A DNA stretch of 64,000 nt from Sisyra terminalis (taxonomy: Eukaryota > Arthropoda > Insecta > Neuroptera > Sisyridae), in assembly GCA_958496175.1 (NCBI GenBank), contig OY292277.1, positions 40,931,050 to 40,995,049 of the forward strand, in the 5' to 3' direction. This document shows, piece by piece, positions 1-10,912 of the stretch. The translations under genes were made by a program, and so were the position numbers. Positions within the stretch are counted from its first letter, which is position 1, and each line of letters begins with the position of its first letter. The notes below the pieces were generated by a model. It was not told where the DNA came from. It did no database searches and saw only the letters and a program-made list of their open reading frames with translations.

Positions 1-130
1 AGCGACGTTTCAACAAACAGCGACAACAGCAATGCGAATAAACGAGCTTCGCTCGAGCTTTCCGAGACGAAAGCTCACCGCGTGTATGCGATCCGCTCGG
101 CCAACTTCGTGCGCTTAAAGCTCGAATATG
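1..130. other. CpG-rich patch at the left edge
   Basis: About 17 CpG dinucleotides fall in the first 125 bases, with short palindromic pieces around gagcttcgctcgagctt. CpG becomes rare immediately to the right. No convincing reading frame covers it. Inference: it could be the promoter or 5' untranslated region of a gene lying left of the window, or the end of a GC-richer repeat. The window edge prevents a decision. Confidence 0.35.
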
Positions 131-671
131 TCGTATACTTACATGAAGCAACAATTTTACCTACGAATTTCGCGTCAAACTGTTTGATTTTCATTGTCAG
201 TATGAGCCGGAAAGCTCATTATTCTGGCTTTGAGCTTGCAACAAAATTATTTGAAATGCCAACAAAGAAATTCTTTAAGCTTTAAAATGCCACTGGCAGA
301 TCTTGGCAATGGCGCAATTTTTTGAATTTTTCACATTCCCCGTTCCGGAGTTTGTATCAAAGAGGTTTTAACTATTTATTTACAAAGGTAATTCAAAATG
401 CATTTACATCGCTTGTTCATGCATAATGTGTAACACGTTGCAATTTCAAATGGTCACGTTTGGATATTTGATAATAAAGAGCTATGCAGTTTATCCAACC
501 GTTGTATTTATATTCCAAAAACGAAAACTTTAGTTACGTTAAACTTGATTGGTTCAACTCACAACTATCATTAAATAATCTTACACCATTTGTTTTTATT
601 TTCCCTGAAAAAATGAAAATTATTTTAACTTAAAACATGAAATTTCAATTCTCTTGCTTTAATATAGGTAG

Positions 672-1577
672 GGTAACCTGGGGCGGAACGGGGTACCTAA
701 GTTTTAATTACAATTTACGAGAGATTTAAAGAAACAATCTCATTGTTTTGTAATTTATATATTTATTTAATTCATTCTTTCCGAATAAAAAAAGGTTTTA
801 TTGATTTAAATGTATGATTGATATTCAAAATTTGGGTTTCAAAAATAAATGGAAATTTCCCATTCTGTCCCACTCTCTGGGGCACAATGGAAAATGAGCC
901 TGGGGCGCAATAGGATACTTGTTTTTAGCTTGGTTCACAGATGAAGATACTGTCATCATCGTGTTTAGCCCAGCACATGCCAAATGTTCCCATTTTTGAC
1001 AAATACTGCAGGAACACCAGCTTTCATTAGATTTGGAGTTTAAATCCTCACAGTATAAGCAGATTACCTCTGCATCTTCCGACCTTTCTTATATATGGAC
1101 TGTCGGCTAGTTTTCCTTATATATGTACGTACTATCTGCTGATAAAATAAAAATGTCTATCTCAATGGGAAATACTATCTGAATTGTATATCACATTCTA
1201 CCCCATCCATTGTGCCCCAAAGCACCTTTCCCTCATGCATGACTATTATGGCAGGATATATTGGTTTTATTTGAATTATCACTAGGCTTTTAGTTAGTCA
1301 ATAGTATGTTTTAACAAACATGCCATGTTAAGATTCAAACAAAAAATAGAACATAGTATAATTACTTTAGTGTAACTTTCCAAAAATTAGAATTCGGAAA
1401 CGTTTATTTCGACTATTGATAAAAATAAAAACAACTGCACTCTTTACTGACGGTAGTCATTTTTTATAATGCAACACAGTTAATTGAACATTGAGTATGA
1501 TTTTTACGCATTTTTGTCACCTGTAACAAACGCTAATTGCATTTTTCATTCCGCCCCGGTACCCCATTCCACCCCGT
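672..1577 (-). mobile_element. Tigger/pogo-type DNA transposon relic
   Basis: Both ends carry GC-rich inverted sequence against an AT-rich background: the left end reads ctggggcggaacggggtacc, and the right end is its near reverse complement, ending attccaccccgtg. Related ggggcacaatgg blocks recur inside in both orientations (about 880-915 and 1195-1235). Between them, on the minus strand, lies a zinc-finger fragment of the kind found at the C terminus of some arthropod pogo/Tigger-like transposases. The roughly 0.9-kb length is too short for an intact element and no DDE domain is readable, so this is an internally deleted, mutated copy. Exact ends and target duplication are not clear. Confidence 0.55.
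932..1082 (-). pseudogene. PHD-like zinc-finger fragment of a transposase
   Basis: Reading the minus strand from 1082 gives CLYC, then ESWCSCSICQKWEHLACAGLN. After a one-base frame shift it gives DDDSIFICE. The spacing of Cys-x2-Cys, Cys-x2-Cys, Trp-x-His and a later Cys, and the ESW...C..C..W.H..CAG order, match the PHD-like C-terminal module seen in arthropod and hydrozoan pogo/Tigger-type transposases. The module normally continues F-I-C-x2-C; here the reading frame changes before that step and the last cysteine is uncertain. No upstream catalytic domain remains. The fragment cannot be expressed as an intact protein. Confidence 0.55.
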
Positions 1578-2878
1578 GTTCTCATACTCATTTTTTTTTA
1601 CTTCCAAAGCTTTTTCTAAAGATATTGATTCTAGTCTAAACATCTCTACTTGTAATTTAATAGACATACGAAACTATAAGAAATAAAATGATATAAGTTG
1701 AGACATGTTTAACAGTTCGCAAATTAAATCATTTATAATGTAAACGGTGAATAAATCTTTCGTTTCACGTTTAAATCTATTTTGCTATAAAAAAAATTAA
1801 ATAAATTTACTTGTTCCAAGCAAAATCTCATAATCTCTTATATGAGCCATAAATTGTAACGATCTAGTTTAGTTACGTTTATTTTAAATTCTCTGCATAA
1901 ATAAAACTTAAATGAGTAACAAGATAATAAACTTAATCATATTATTTTTTTTTATATAAAAAAAGAGTAATAATTTAGTCATCTGTAGAGTTTCATTTGT
2001 ATAATAAATTTAATCATTTGAGGAATTATTAACAATTTTTCAAATTCCTCACTTTTCAGAAGGATCAAACTTATTTTAGAATTTCAAAGGTATTTTTTCC
2101 ATAAATAATGCTGAAGTACGAAAATTCCTTTTTACATATACTATAAACGGGGTATTTATCTTTTTCTTTATGATGCAAATACTTTATATTTAATCCAACA
2201 AGAATACATTATATAAAGTCGTCAGGATACAAATTAATCCTCGCATATAATCACAAAGATATTTCAAATTTCGAAATTTCCGTTTTCTGTTACCGTGTTT
2301 AAATAAGGATGAAACAAATTGTCGCTTTTATCAACATAAAAACCATTGGAGCATTGGTAATTGGCTTAATTTTCCAGACAACTCTTTTAATTGCCTCAAA
2401 AATTTTGTGTATTATAATTGACGAGAATCACTAAAATCTATTAGATTTACTTTGACAATAGTATTGTTGATACTAATTATAACGTAAAGAAAAACTTATG
2501 AGGTATTAAAGAATAATAAAACTGATATTTATAGCTTTAAATTACATTATTGATTCTTATTTGAAAAGAGTTATACATAACTGCAGAAATTCATATAAAA
2601 GCATTTGCGTCTTATTCTAACAGTGACGTGTCAATTTCATTTTTTATTTCTACTTTTATTGACCTCTTTTGACATATAGAAATGATGTGATTTTTATTAT
2701 GACCGTAAACTTATATTTTTTTATTTACCTTTTAAATAAGTTTTTCGGGTGAAAATATTTCCCTGTAAAAAGGTCATAAATGTTGTAAGATATTAAAATT
2801 TAAGGGATAAATAGTGGTCCTTTATAAAGTTTCTTTAAATAATTCAAAAATAGCCACAGGAATCAATTTATAGGTTAG
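1578..2878. other. AT-rich intergenic stretch, nothing identified
   Basis: Homopolymer-rich sequence with no frame, repeat or RNA fold that I could support. Confidence 0.5.
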
Positions 2879-2925
2879 CAGGAGTCGTCAACTAGTGGAC
2901 CTCGGTTCGGATCTGGATCACTGAT
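2879..2925 (+). mobile_element. Possible hAT element terminus
   Basis: The sequence starting caggagtcgtcaactagtgg and continuing acctcggttcggatc resembles the common hAT terminal pattern CAGGGGTCG(G/T)CAAC followed by tggacc-cggtccggat. No matching inverted end was found within the next kilobase, so only a truncated end is proposed. Confidence 0.3.
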
Positions 2926-3092
2926 TTGTTTTGTGCGGAACTTAAGTAAACTGAGATATTACTGATTACGTAGTTTATCCATGAAAGATTGAAATTAACA
3001 AATATTTGTTCATTTATAGAGTACTAAGGCAAAATAAGACGAAATTTTAATATTCAGTCATTTAATTATTCACAAAACTGCTTTGCTACAAA

Positions 3093-3890
3093 CTTTTTTT
3101 TTTATATATATAAATCGGCCATCAAGATCTAGGTCCTATAATCCGATTTGATGACCGGAGCGGACGTGATGGAGATCATTCCCAGTGGAGGAATCTCCCT
3201 ATGCCTCTACTTGATCACTAGGCACTTTTCTTTTTAGCCGTCTTTTATTTTGGTGCTCCAAAAGTGGTGGAATCAGGGGATTTGAGTGTTGACTCAACTT
3301 TCCAAAATGATTGGTGGTACGTACGGTAATGGAGTCGGTGACTGATGTGTGTAAGTCTCTTCGGAGAGTATCATTTATGACATACCATGGAGCATCTGCC
3401 AACTGTCTCAGGATCTTTGATTGGGTGACCTCGACTAATTTAATGCTTGACTTGCTGGCAGAGCCCCATAGCTCAATACCGTACGACCAGATTGGCACTA
3501 TTATTGCTTTGTATATAAGAAGTTTATCCTCAAGGGGAAGTTTAGAGCCCCTACCCAACAACCAGCATAACTGTTTGAACCTCTTGTTAATATATTTTCG
3601 TTTTTGGATGATGTGAGGTTTCCAGGTCAGCCTCCTGTCCAGATGAACACCAAGGTATTTGACGGTGTCGGACGATGGGATCTCAGTTGAGTCCAGATTG
3701 ACCGGGGGCCCGTTCCTTTTCTGAGAGTGAAGGTCACTTGGAGCTACAAACTTAATCATACAATTGAGAATACTGTACAAGAAGTTATTCTTCTTCTTCT
3801 TCCTTTTTCTGAGGGCCTCTTCTAATAGTTCTACCGCGCTACACCTGTAAGAACTACAGCATCCCAGCTTTGTTTCTAGTTTCAATTAAT
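3093..3890 (-). pseudogene. Jockey-type non-LTR retrotransposon, 5'-truncated 3' end
   Basis: The minus-strand frame 3885-3199 is open for 228 codons. It contains the C-terminal part of a Jockey-superfamily reverse transcriptase: KYLGVHLDRRLTWKPHI (thumb entry), YKAIIVPIWSYGIELWG, SKILRQLADAPWYVIND, then a short HP-N-like tail ending in a basic RRLKRK stretch just before the stop. The catalytic F/YADD region and everything upstream are missing, as in typical 5' truncation during target-primed insertion; the first 40 or so residues do not look like RT and may be flanking sequence. A short 3' UTR follows and ends at a poly-A run, read as poly-T at 3093-3103 on the + strand. No target duplication was seen. 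The long open frame suggests a fairly young copy. Confidence 0.85.
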
Positions 3891-6800
3891 CAACGACAAA
3901 GTGAGCTAATAGAAACGAAGCAAAAGGACCCCCAATGGAAACTAATTGATGATTTCTGGCCCATTGTATTAAACTATTTAAATTTTTGCTTATTTATCTT
4001 TCATACAAGTAACACAGCTTTAATATTGTAACTTTAAAAATCCGGTACCTTTAAGGCTATAGGGTTTTTGTTCTATGGCGTAGAGTTCACGTCTTATAAG
4101 GTACACCCAATAAGAATTCAAAATTTTTTGGTTTAATACAAAAATTTAAATTTCCTTCTTATTTTAAGCGTTTGGTAAAAAAAATTTCTTTAAATCTATG
4201 AAAAGCCCTCTTTCCTTTATCATAAAATAGAATATGAATATTAAATTTACGTTTCTTGATAAAATGGTGCTATAACGTATTATATTTCATAGTTTGGGAT
4301 AATAAATAAATAAATAAAATAATAAATGTCTAAAACATGTTACCGCAGTGACTAATTTACATATCAGCTTTACTAAATTTAAGCGGAAAGTAGCAAAAGC
4401 TCTTAAATTTCTTTCAGCCCCAAACGCCTTTGAACTATATCCCACCTCCAATTTTTGTTCATAAAATGTTTATATTTGCCGTTTTATCGCAGACGAAATC
4501 AATACTTTCCCATAGTTTAAATTAACTGTAATTACAATAAGTTATTACAAGTTAATTGAAAAATTCACTCATCAAAATATTTATTTTGCCCAAGTTTGTA
4601 AATTGATCACTTAGTTGTAATGAATGGAGAAAATATGTTTTGTACAAAAATTGCTTGTTTTCGTTCTAAATATAAAGAGCTTGATTATTATTCTCAATTT
4701 AATATATAAGAAAATTCTCAGTTCCTTGGTAAAAATACTCGAAAAACTAAACAACGCTATTATTATTCAATTATTCATGAAATTGAAAATAATGAGCTTT
4801 TTTTCTTCTTTAAAAGGCTTTCGAAGCTTTGAATTATTGAAATTTGATCTACTTTTGTAAATGTTCTGTGGTGTTAAATTAATAATAAAAAAAGTTTTAA
4901 TCCATTGTTATACCTATTTAATAAGTACTCTTTACCATTAAATTAAAATACATTTTTGGAAAAGTGGAAAAAATAGGGAAATAAATTAAAACACAAAGGA
5001 TTTATTTATACAGAAAATCGAAATTATTTTCAATGCCGAATATACGTATTCTGCACCATTAATTAAATTTGTTTTAATTAACATTGTTTGAAAAATTGGA
5101 GAACTAATTAACAAAACGTATGCAATCTGACGTTCACTGTAAATAGTGATTGCTTTTATAATTTTCAAATTGTAATTGAATTTGCATTATAGGAGATCAT
5201 ATTTTACACATTTAATGAATAATTTATACCTAGAATTTCTATATGCATATCTCCCTTTATTTTAAAATACGATGAAAATAACAGTCTTATTCATAGAACT
5301 ATAAAAAGCCTTTTAATTATTTCACTGCCATTGACCTTCACAGAAGTCCAAGCTTTATCAAAAAAACTTCATTTCTATTGTAAAAGGAAACTTTTGAAAT
5401 TCTACTTTTTTTATTTCGTTATTTAATTGAACAAATTTAACCCATGTTTTATAGAAAGCTATAAAACATAGAACTTTGAGTTGTAGGCTTTTATACATTA
5501 AAAGGGTTAAAAAAAAAATTTTGTACCGAAATTTTTTATATAAAATAAATAACTGCCAGTAAAATCATAAAACATAATGTCAGAAATTGTATTTATTGGG
5601 TTCAAAGCGTTTCGTCAAAGGTCAAATTACCTCTAGTAAAATAAAATCAAGGAAAAGTAAAACACCACAAATGACAATAAAAAGATGAAATTTTAGGTTT
5701 ATGTTGAGAAAAAAATGTTTTTTTTTTTTTTTTTAATATTTCTATCGTTTATAAATGTGTTTAAAAAATTTTTCATTCTATCTTTAAAATTTTAAAAGCT
5801 GGAATTTTCACATCTAGATGGTGTAATTTACCTTCGTGATAAAACTTTATCTGAAGGATAGATAAAATAAACGCATTTTCACTTAAGAGTAACGTTATGT
5901 TTGGGATAAATATAAAGGATTTGTTTAATTAAAAAAATATGTATTAAATAGTTTTCAAGCATTTGATTTCTGTAGGAATTAATTAAAGTACAAGCCCAGA
6001 AAGAAATTAAAAAAAACCGTCTTAAAATCGATACCTCAACGATATTTAACTATATAGGCTTGGAAAAAAATAGTTAATAGAAATGAGAATTCAAAAATCA
6101 TCTTCCTAAGGCATCATTAAAACACGAAGTTTATAAACTGTTGAAAATGTTTCTTTTGCGTTATTATTTTTCGTTTCTACAATAAAGAAAACAAATTTTC
6201 AAATATATATATGACTTTATTTCCTACATCATGAATGATTACATTGTAGATTAAATTGCCAATGTCAGCCAATGTTACTGTAAATCAATGATTTTAACAG
6301 TTTGATATGCATGAAATAACAATTATATTTGAACTAACATTTGCTGGTTTGTGGAGGGATTGTTATAATGAATATCGTCATTGAATATCTAGGAGGAGAA
6401 TATGAACTAGATGGCCTCCATCAATCGTGAGGCTCTAAGTACTTGTCCAGAGTGCTAATGGGAAGATAGGGATTTTAATAATAAAAAAAATTGTTAGGTA
6501 CCTCAAAATTGGAAAAATTAAACACAATATAAACAAATATAACTCGTTTTATCTCTTGGTGATTTGGCAGGAAATCAGGAACCCCAATCGGCCGCTAGGT
6601 CCTATGGAAAAGAGGAGTACGGTTGTTAAACTTGTTGAGTATCTATCTATTTTTTAATTATTAAAATTATTAGTTAAAGTGGTTGACAAATAAAAAAAAA
6701 ACATAAATGTTTCAATTTTAAAAATATCGATGTACTTATATCGATGTTTTTCATGAGTAATGCAGCATCCCTAAAACAATCGATATACTAAGGCCGGTAC

Positions 6801-7304
6801 TTTTACCTAAGAATAATAATATTTGTCGGATAAGTTTGAAGAGTTTATATTTCAGATATATTTTTATCGTCTAAATAGGTATCTTAAAGATAAAACCAAC
6901 CTATAAATAAAAATACCAGATCTTAGAGGTAAATAAATCCATTTTCTATAAATATAATTTCTATATAGATTTATGAAATCTATTTAAAAAATAATATGAA
7001 TTTGAAAGAAACATTATCTCTATCATAAAGCAATTTTGGTAGTGTTTTAAATTTTGTATACCTACAATTAATGATTTATCAAATGCATATTACATATTGG
7101 AAAAAAAACGCTTCCGTCCTTAACTTCTATTTCTATTGACTAATCTGAAGATTACACCATATATACAAAAGAAAATAATTTAATGTTTGTTTTTCCTTTA
7201 AAAATGTTTTAAAAATATTTCAGGAAAGCATTTCTCCATGACCTCCCATAAGATTAATAAATTCCGTAAAAGCGATATAAATTAATACAGGTAGTAATGT
7301 GTTG
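3891..7304. other. AT-rich intergenic stretch, nothing identified
   Basis: Long A and T runs (for example around 5720). Two slightly GC-richer patches, 6340-6470 and 6560-6620, show no readable frame or inverted ends. Confidence 0.5.
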
Positions 7305-7515
7305 AACAATGCACGAATATCTGATAAGAGCAAGTGACATACACCCACTCTGATGCAAGAGGCTGTTAGCCAATGGGATTGCGAGATTTAAAGATGTTCA
7401 TTTGTTTTGATTGTTGAAATTTTGAAAATTTAAGGTAGCCACTCCCAGAATCAATACTTAATCCATACGCAGTTATATGAAACGTGTTGTACCCTGACGT
7501 CATTCGAGACGTATC
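7305..7515 (-). repeat. Dispersed repeat X, copy 1
   Basis: Shares a well-conserved core with 23095-23330 and 35415-35650. The core on the minus strand reads tttcaacaatcaaaacaaat, then gaacatctttaaatctcgca and atcccattggctaacagcct. Copy 1 contains one TGACGTCA octamer (7495-7502). The family's nature is unknown; no coding potential is evident. Copy 3 lies inside a long-TIR element, so X may be an internal segment of that element family. Confidence 0.65.
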
Positions 7516-8790
7516 GAATAATAATAATTAATAATTAATTAGTGAAAGATTAGAATTAAAAATACTTTATATAGACTACAAACACTTAAAAATAAGTTTG
7601 TTTAATTGAAAAAAAAATAAAGAATTCAAAGGTAATTGTAATAATTAAATAGAAATGTTATTACAATTACGTGCAATAATGTAATAAATGTAATGACTCG
7701 TTAATAGTCGTATTGGAGACTCCTCAAAAACCGGTGCACTTTAATTAAATCACAAGGATATATATTTTTAAAATTTCTATTTTTAAAATTTCAATTTCCA
7801 AAAATAAAATATGAAAATTAAGTCTTATATCTTTTTCTGAATATTTTATTATTTTACAAATAATGTTCTGAAGAAAACGGCTTTGAATATGATGAAATAA
7901 ATTTTTAATAAATAATGTTTTTAAAAATACCTTTATGCAAGATTTAACAGTCACATTTTTAGTAAAAGCATAAAAATTGATTTTTTGCCATTTTGTAAAT
8001 GTAATACGCATATAAAAGCTTCAAAAATAAGCTGTGAAAATGGTAAAAAAAAAAACTTTTTCGCAATATCGTACACTTGTGCTTTTAGACATATAAGTAA
8101 CTTCATCTTACGAATTCACAAGTTTTTATATAGCTTACAGAATATACTACATGAATTTTAAATTTTTCATTTATAATTTCGCAGTCTCTAAGCCCATAAA
8201 GGTGTTTAATTAAGTCGCATGCTAACTGAAATCAACGGTAACACATACCGGTTCTAAATAAAAACACACATGCCAACATATCAAACAATAAATTTTAGGT
8301 GTGAAATATAAAATTTATATAGCTTAATAAAAATGTCTCACATAAAATGAAGTTGAAAGAGAACTTTAGATCGCGCATAAATTGTAATTTTTCAATTTGA
8401 AATGGGAAAGTAATAAAATTGATTTACACACCCATTTCAAATGGTTTAAGGATTCTCCAAAAATAATTTGAATTTATGTAAATTTTTGAAACCTAACGTC
8501 AATATTAAATAAAATGATTAAATATCCCTTTGTTTTATTCCATTATAATTTATTCTTTTTCTGTGCAGCAGTTATTGATTCTTGGTGATGTTACCTTTAT
8601 ATTAATCAAACGGTTTTAGGTTTAAGATTTAATGTATAGAAAATATTGATATTTAGTCGAATTTTTGAACTTTTTATCTTTCTGTTAGGTAGTAATAATA
8701 ATTTGGTAGTAGTAATAATAAATGTAGTTAATAATAATTTGGTATAATCCAATTTTAATTTATGTAAACATCACACAAATTTCATTTTTT
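7516..8790. other. AT-rich intergenic stretch with TAA/TAG-rich simple sequence
   Basis: Nothing identifiable except low-complexity TAATAA/TAGTAATAA runs at about 8686-8755. Confidence 0.5.
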
Positions 8791-8953
8791 AATTGCTATT
8801 TGCCGTTGCTTTGAATCTATCGAGGTCTTTAGCGAGTCTAGAGTTATTTAAATCCGTAAATCATGAAATAATGAAAATTTGCTTGATATTAGATTGGGGC
8901 TCAACAACTACCACTTTTTGAGCGGTCACTCTTGACTACTTGGCTACCAATAG
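8791..8953 (-). mobile_element. tRNA-derived SINE, copy A
   Basis: On the minus strand it starts ttggtagccaagtagtcaag, with an A-box-like segment, and continues through accgctc to the family's 3' end, which here reads gcaacggcaaatagcaatt. Comparison with copies B, C and D defines a unit of about 160 bp with Pol III A-box and B-box positions. This copy's B box is decayed (around 8915). Confidence 0.7.
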
Positions 8954-9050
8954 ACTGCACATATCTATTGATGATCTATTGATGTTTCTAAAATCAATTA
9001 AATGAAATTTTACTTTTTAAATAAAAACTTGTTCTCTTTGAAAATAAGTA

Positions 9051-9849
9051 CAGAATGTTCCAAAAGTCACGAAGGTATTTGTACTCCTTATAACTTCTTT
9101 AAGAATGAACTTTTTTTCTCCTTCTCTTTTTTCCCGAAGTTGCACTCGGTAAGTGTGAAAATATAACATGAAAAAATACACTACGTTTCAAAGTACCAAA
9201 ATTGTTCAATTTTACTTTGAGCATCATCATTCAACTGTAGGAAATTAATATTAAAGATGCAACCAAAGCTACAGATTTCGTATATTATATTAAACGCACA
9301 GTTTGGTATGAATATTCATCACGAGATATGACTAGATCGTTTTTTCCAAAATGATGTCCGTAATGCAGTGACTAAATGGAGAACGATATAAGGTAATGAT
9401 TCAGAATTGTGTAAGACCTACAGTAGAACTAAGACCAATAATATGGTTTCGGCAAGATGGTACCACCTGCTATATATCTAAAGCCACATTGGAGGTTTTA
9501 AGGGCCATTTTTGGCGATCGAATAATCTCGAAAAGATGTGCTGCGGATTATCCGCCACGATCTCCGGACCTCATATCCCTTGATTTCTTTTTGTTAGGAT
9601 GAAACCTGAAGCGAAAAGTTTTTGTAAATAAACATTGGATAATTTCACAACTAGAAGAAAATATTTTTGTTGAATTTCAGGCAATAGAGTCAGAGGCGTT
9701 AAGAGTTATAATAAACCATTTTGTCAAAAGAGCTCATGTTTGCATCTTGGAAAATAAAAGACAATTAAAATATATTATATTTCGTACTTAGTTTAAAAAA
9801 GACACCCAAAGATGTGAAAAAACACCTTCGTGACTTTTGGGTCATCTGA
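9051..9849 (+). mobile_element. Mariner-type DNA transposon relic with both ends
   Basis: The left end cagaatgttccaaaagtcac and the right end, read in reverse complement as cagatgacccaaaagtcacg, form inverted repeats of roughly 30 bp. TA lies just left of the left end; the right-hand TA is mutated or displaced. At about 0.8 kb the element is shorter than a full mariner (about 1.3 kb). The part encoding the N-terminal DNA-binding domain has been lost, while C-terminal transposase sequence survives on the + strand between the ends. Confidence 0.75.
9370..9790 (+). pseudogene. Mariner-family transposase C-terminal fragment
   Basis: Translated pieces in order: WFRQDGTTCY (contains a DDE/D-class catalytic Asp within a QDG motif), then YPPRSPDLISLDFFLLG, where family members have WPPRSPDLTPLDFFLWG, and after an in-frame stop LKRKVFVNKHW and FVKRAHVCI, which match the C-terminal tail of the family. 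Upstream, around 9375-9410, a frameshifted segment matches the NGERY...MI region. The final W of the DFFLWG motif is changed and a stop follows directly. The fragment lacks the start and the first catalytic region, so it is inactive. Confidence 0.8.
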
Positions 9850-10439
9850 ATTAACAGATTTTTAAAAACCGTAATTTTTGGTTAAGTCATTAATAATTTC
9901 CATTGCAGATTAGTATAATCAGTTTTTTGTATTGATCATCACTACAATACGCTGAGAAAAACAAGTGCTAATTAGTGATAGAGATAAGATTTGGGTTAAT
10001 CTTTTGGCACTTCTCCAAAAAAAAATGTATTCAAAAATGATTCTACATTCATTAAAAATTATAATTATGTTGTTCTTTTGCACGAAAATTTGCGACCACC
10101 AACACTAAGGTGTCTTTGGAAAAATAATTTCAAATTTGGATAGTTTATTTTTCCTATCCCAAAATTCTTTCAGGACCTTATTCCGAAAGATTTATAATTT
10201 TTTGAATGGAAAAACCTTTTATTCAGACAAAAAAAAGTTTAGCACCGTACCAAATTTTTCTTCTAGCCCAAATCTGTCAAATTTAACGTGGATAGAATTG
10301 GAAAGCTGCCAGTCGGGTGGCAAAAGATTAAAGAATTAAGTGGTGAATTCAGTTTTAAACTGTTAAATTTGGATTTTAAAAACAGCAAAATAAATTTCGA
10401 GTAAGAAACGAAAATTACTTTAAACTAGACTAATAACTT
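9850..10439. other. Intergenic stretch, nothing identified
   Basis: AT-rich flank between the mariner relic and the foldback element; no supported feature. Confidence 0.5.
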
Positions 10440-10912
10440 ATAATCAACTTTGGATAGTGAGAAGTAAGGACCAACTTATTTGTGGAATATTATTTTATTT
10501 TCGTGCCAGTGTTTTGTCAAATAATTCTTGACTTCTTTAGGGTTCAAATATTAAAAATGACTCCACAGATGTCATAAACCTAAACTCCAATATAACCCAA
10601 CTGGCAGAACTGTTCGTCAAGATCCCAATTAAAAACTGCTAAATATGAAATTGTTTAAAAACATTATTCTTCTATCAAGTACAAAACACATGTTTTTTCG
10701 AAATCAGTTATAATAGCAATATTGCATAATAGATACATAATAGATCAGCCAGTTGGGTTAAATTGGAATTTAGATTTATGACATCTGTAGAATATTTTTT
10801 AATATTTGAGTCCTGAAAAAGTTAAGAATTATTTGACGAAGCGCTGGCACGAAAATAAAATAATATTCCACAAATAAGTTGGTCCTTATTTCCCACTATC
10901 CAAAGTTGATTA
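10440..10912. mobile_element. 473-bp foldback (long-TIR) MITE
   Basis: Two arms of about 165 bp, 10440-10608 and 10745-10912, are inverted copies. Both outer ends read taatcaactttggatagtg, and they continue in register through taaggaccaacttatttgtg to the inner end atttaacccaactgg. Arms differ at scattered single positions, so the palindrome is well preserved. A central loop of about 135 bp has no reading frame. The superfamily is not determined because no clear target duplication was found. Confidence 0.85.
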
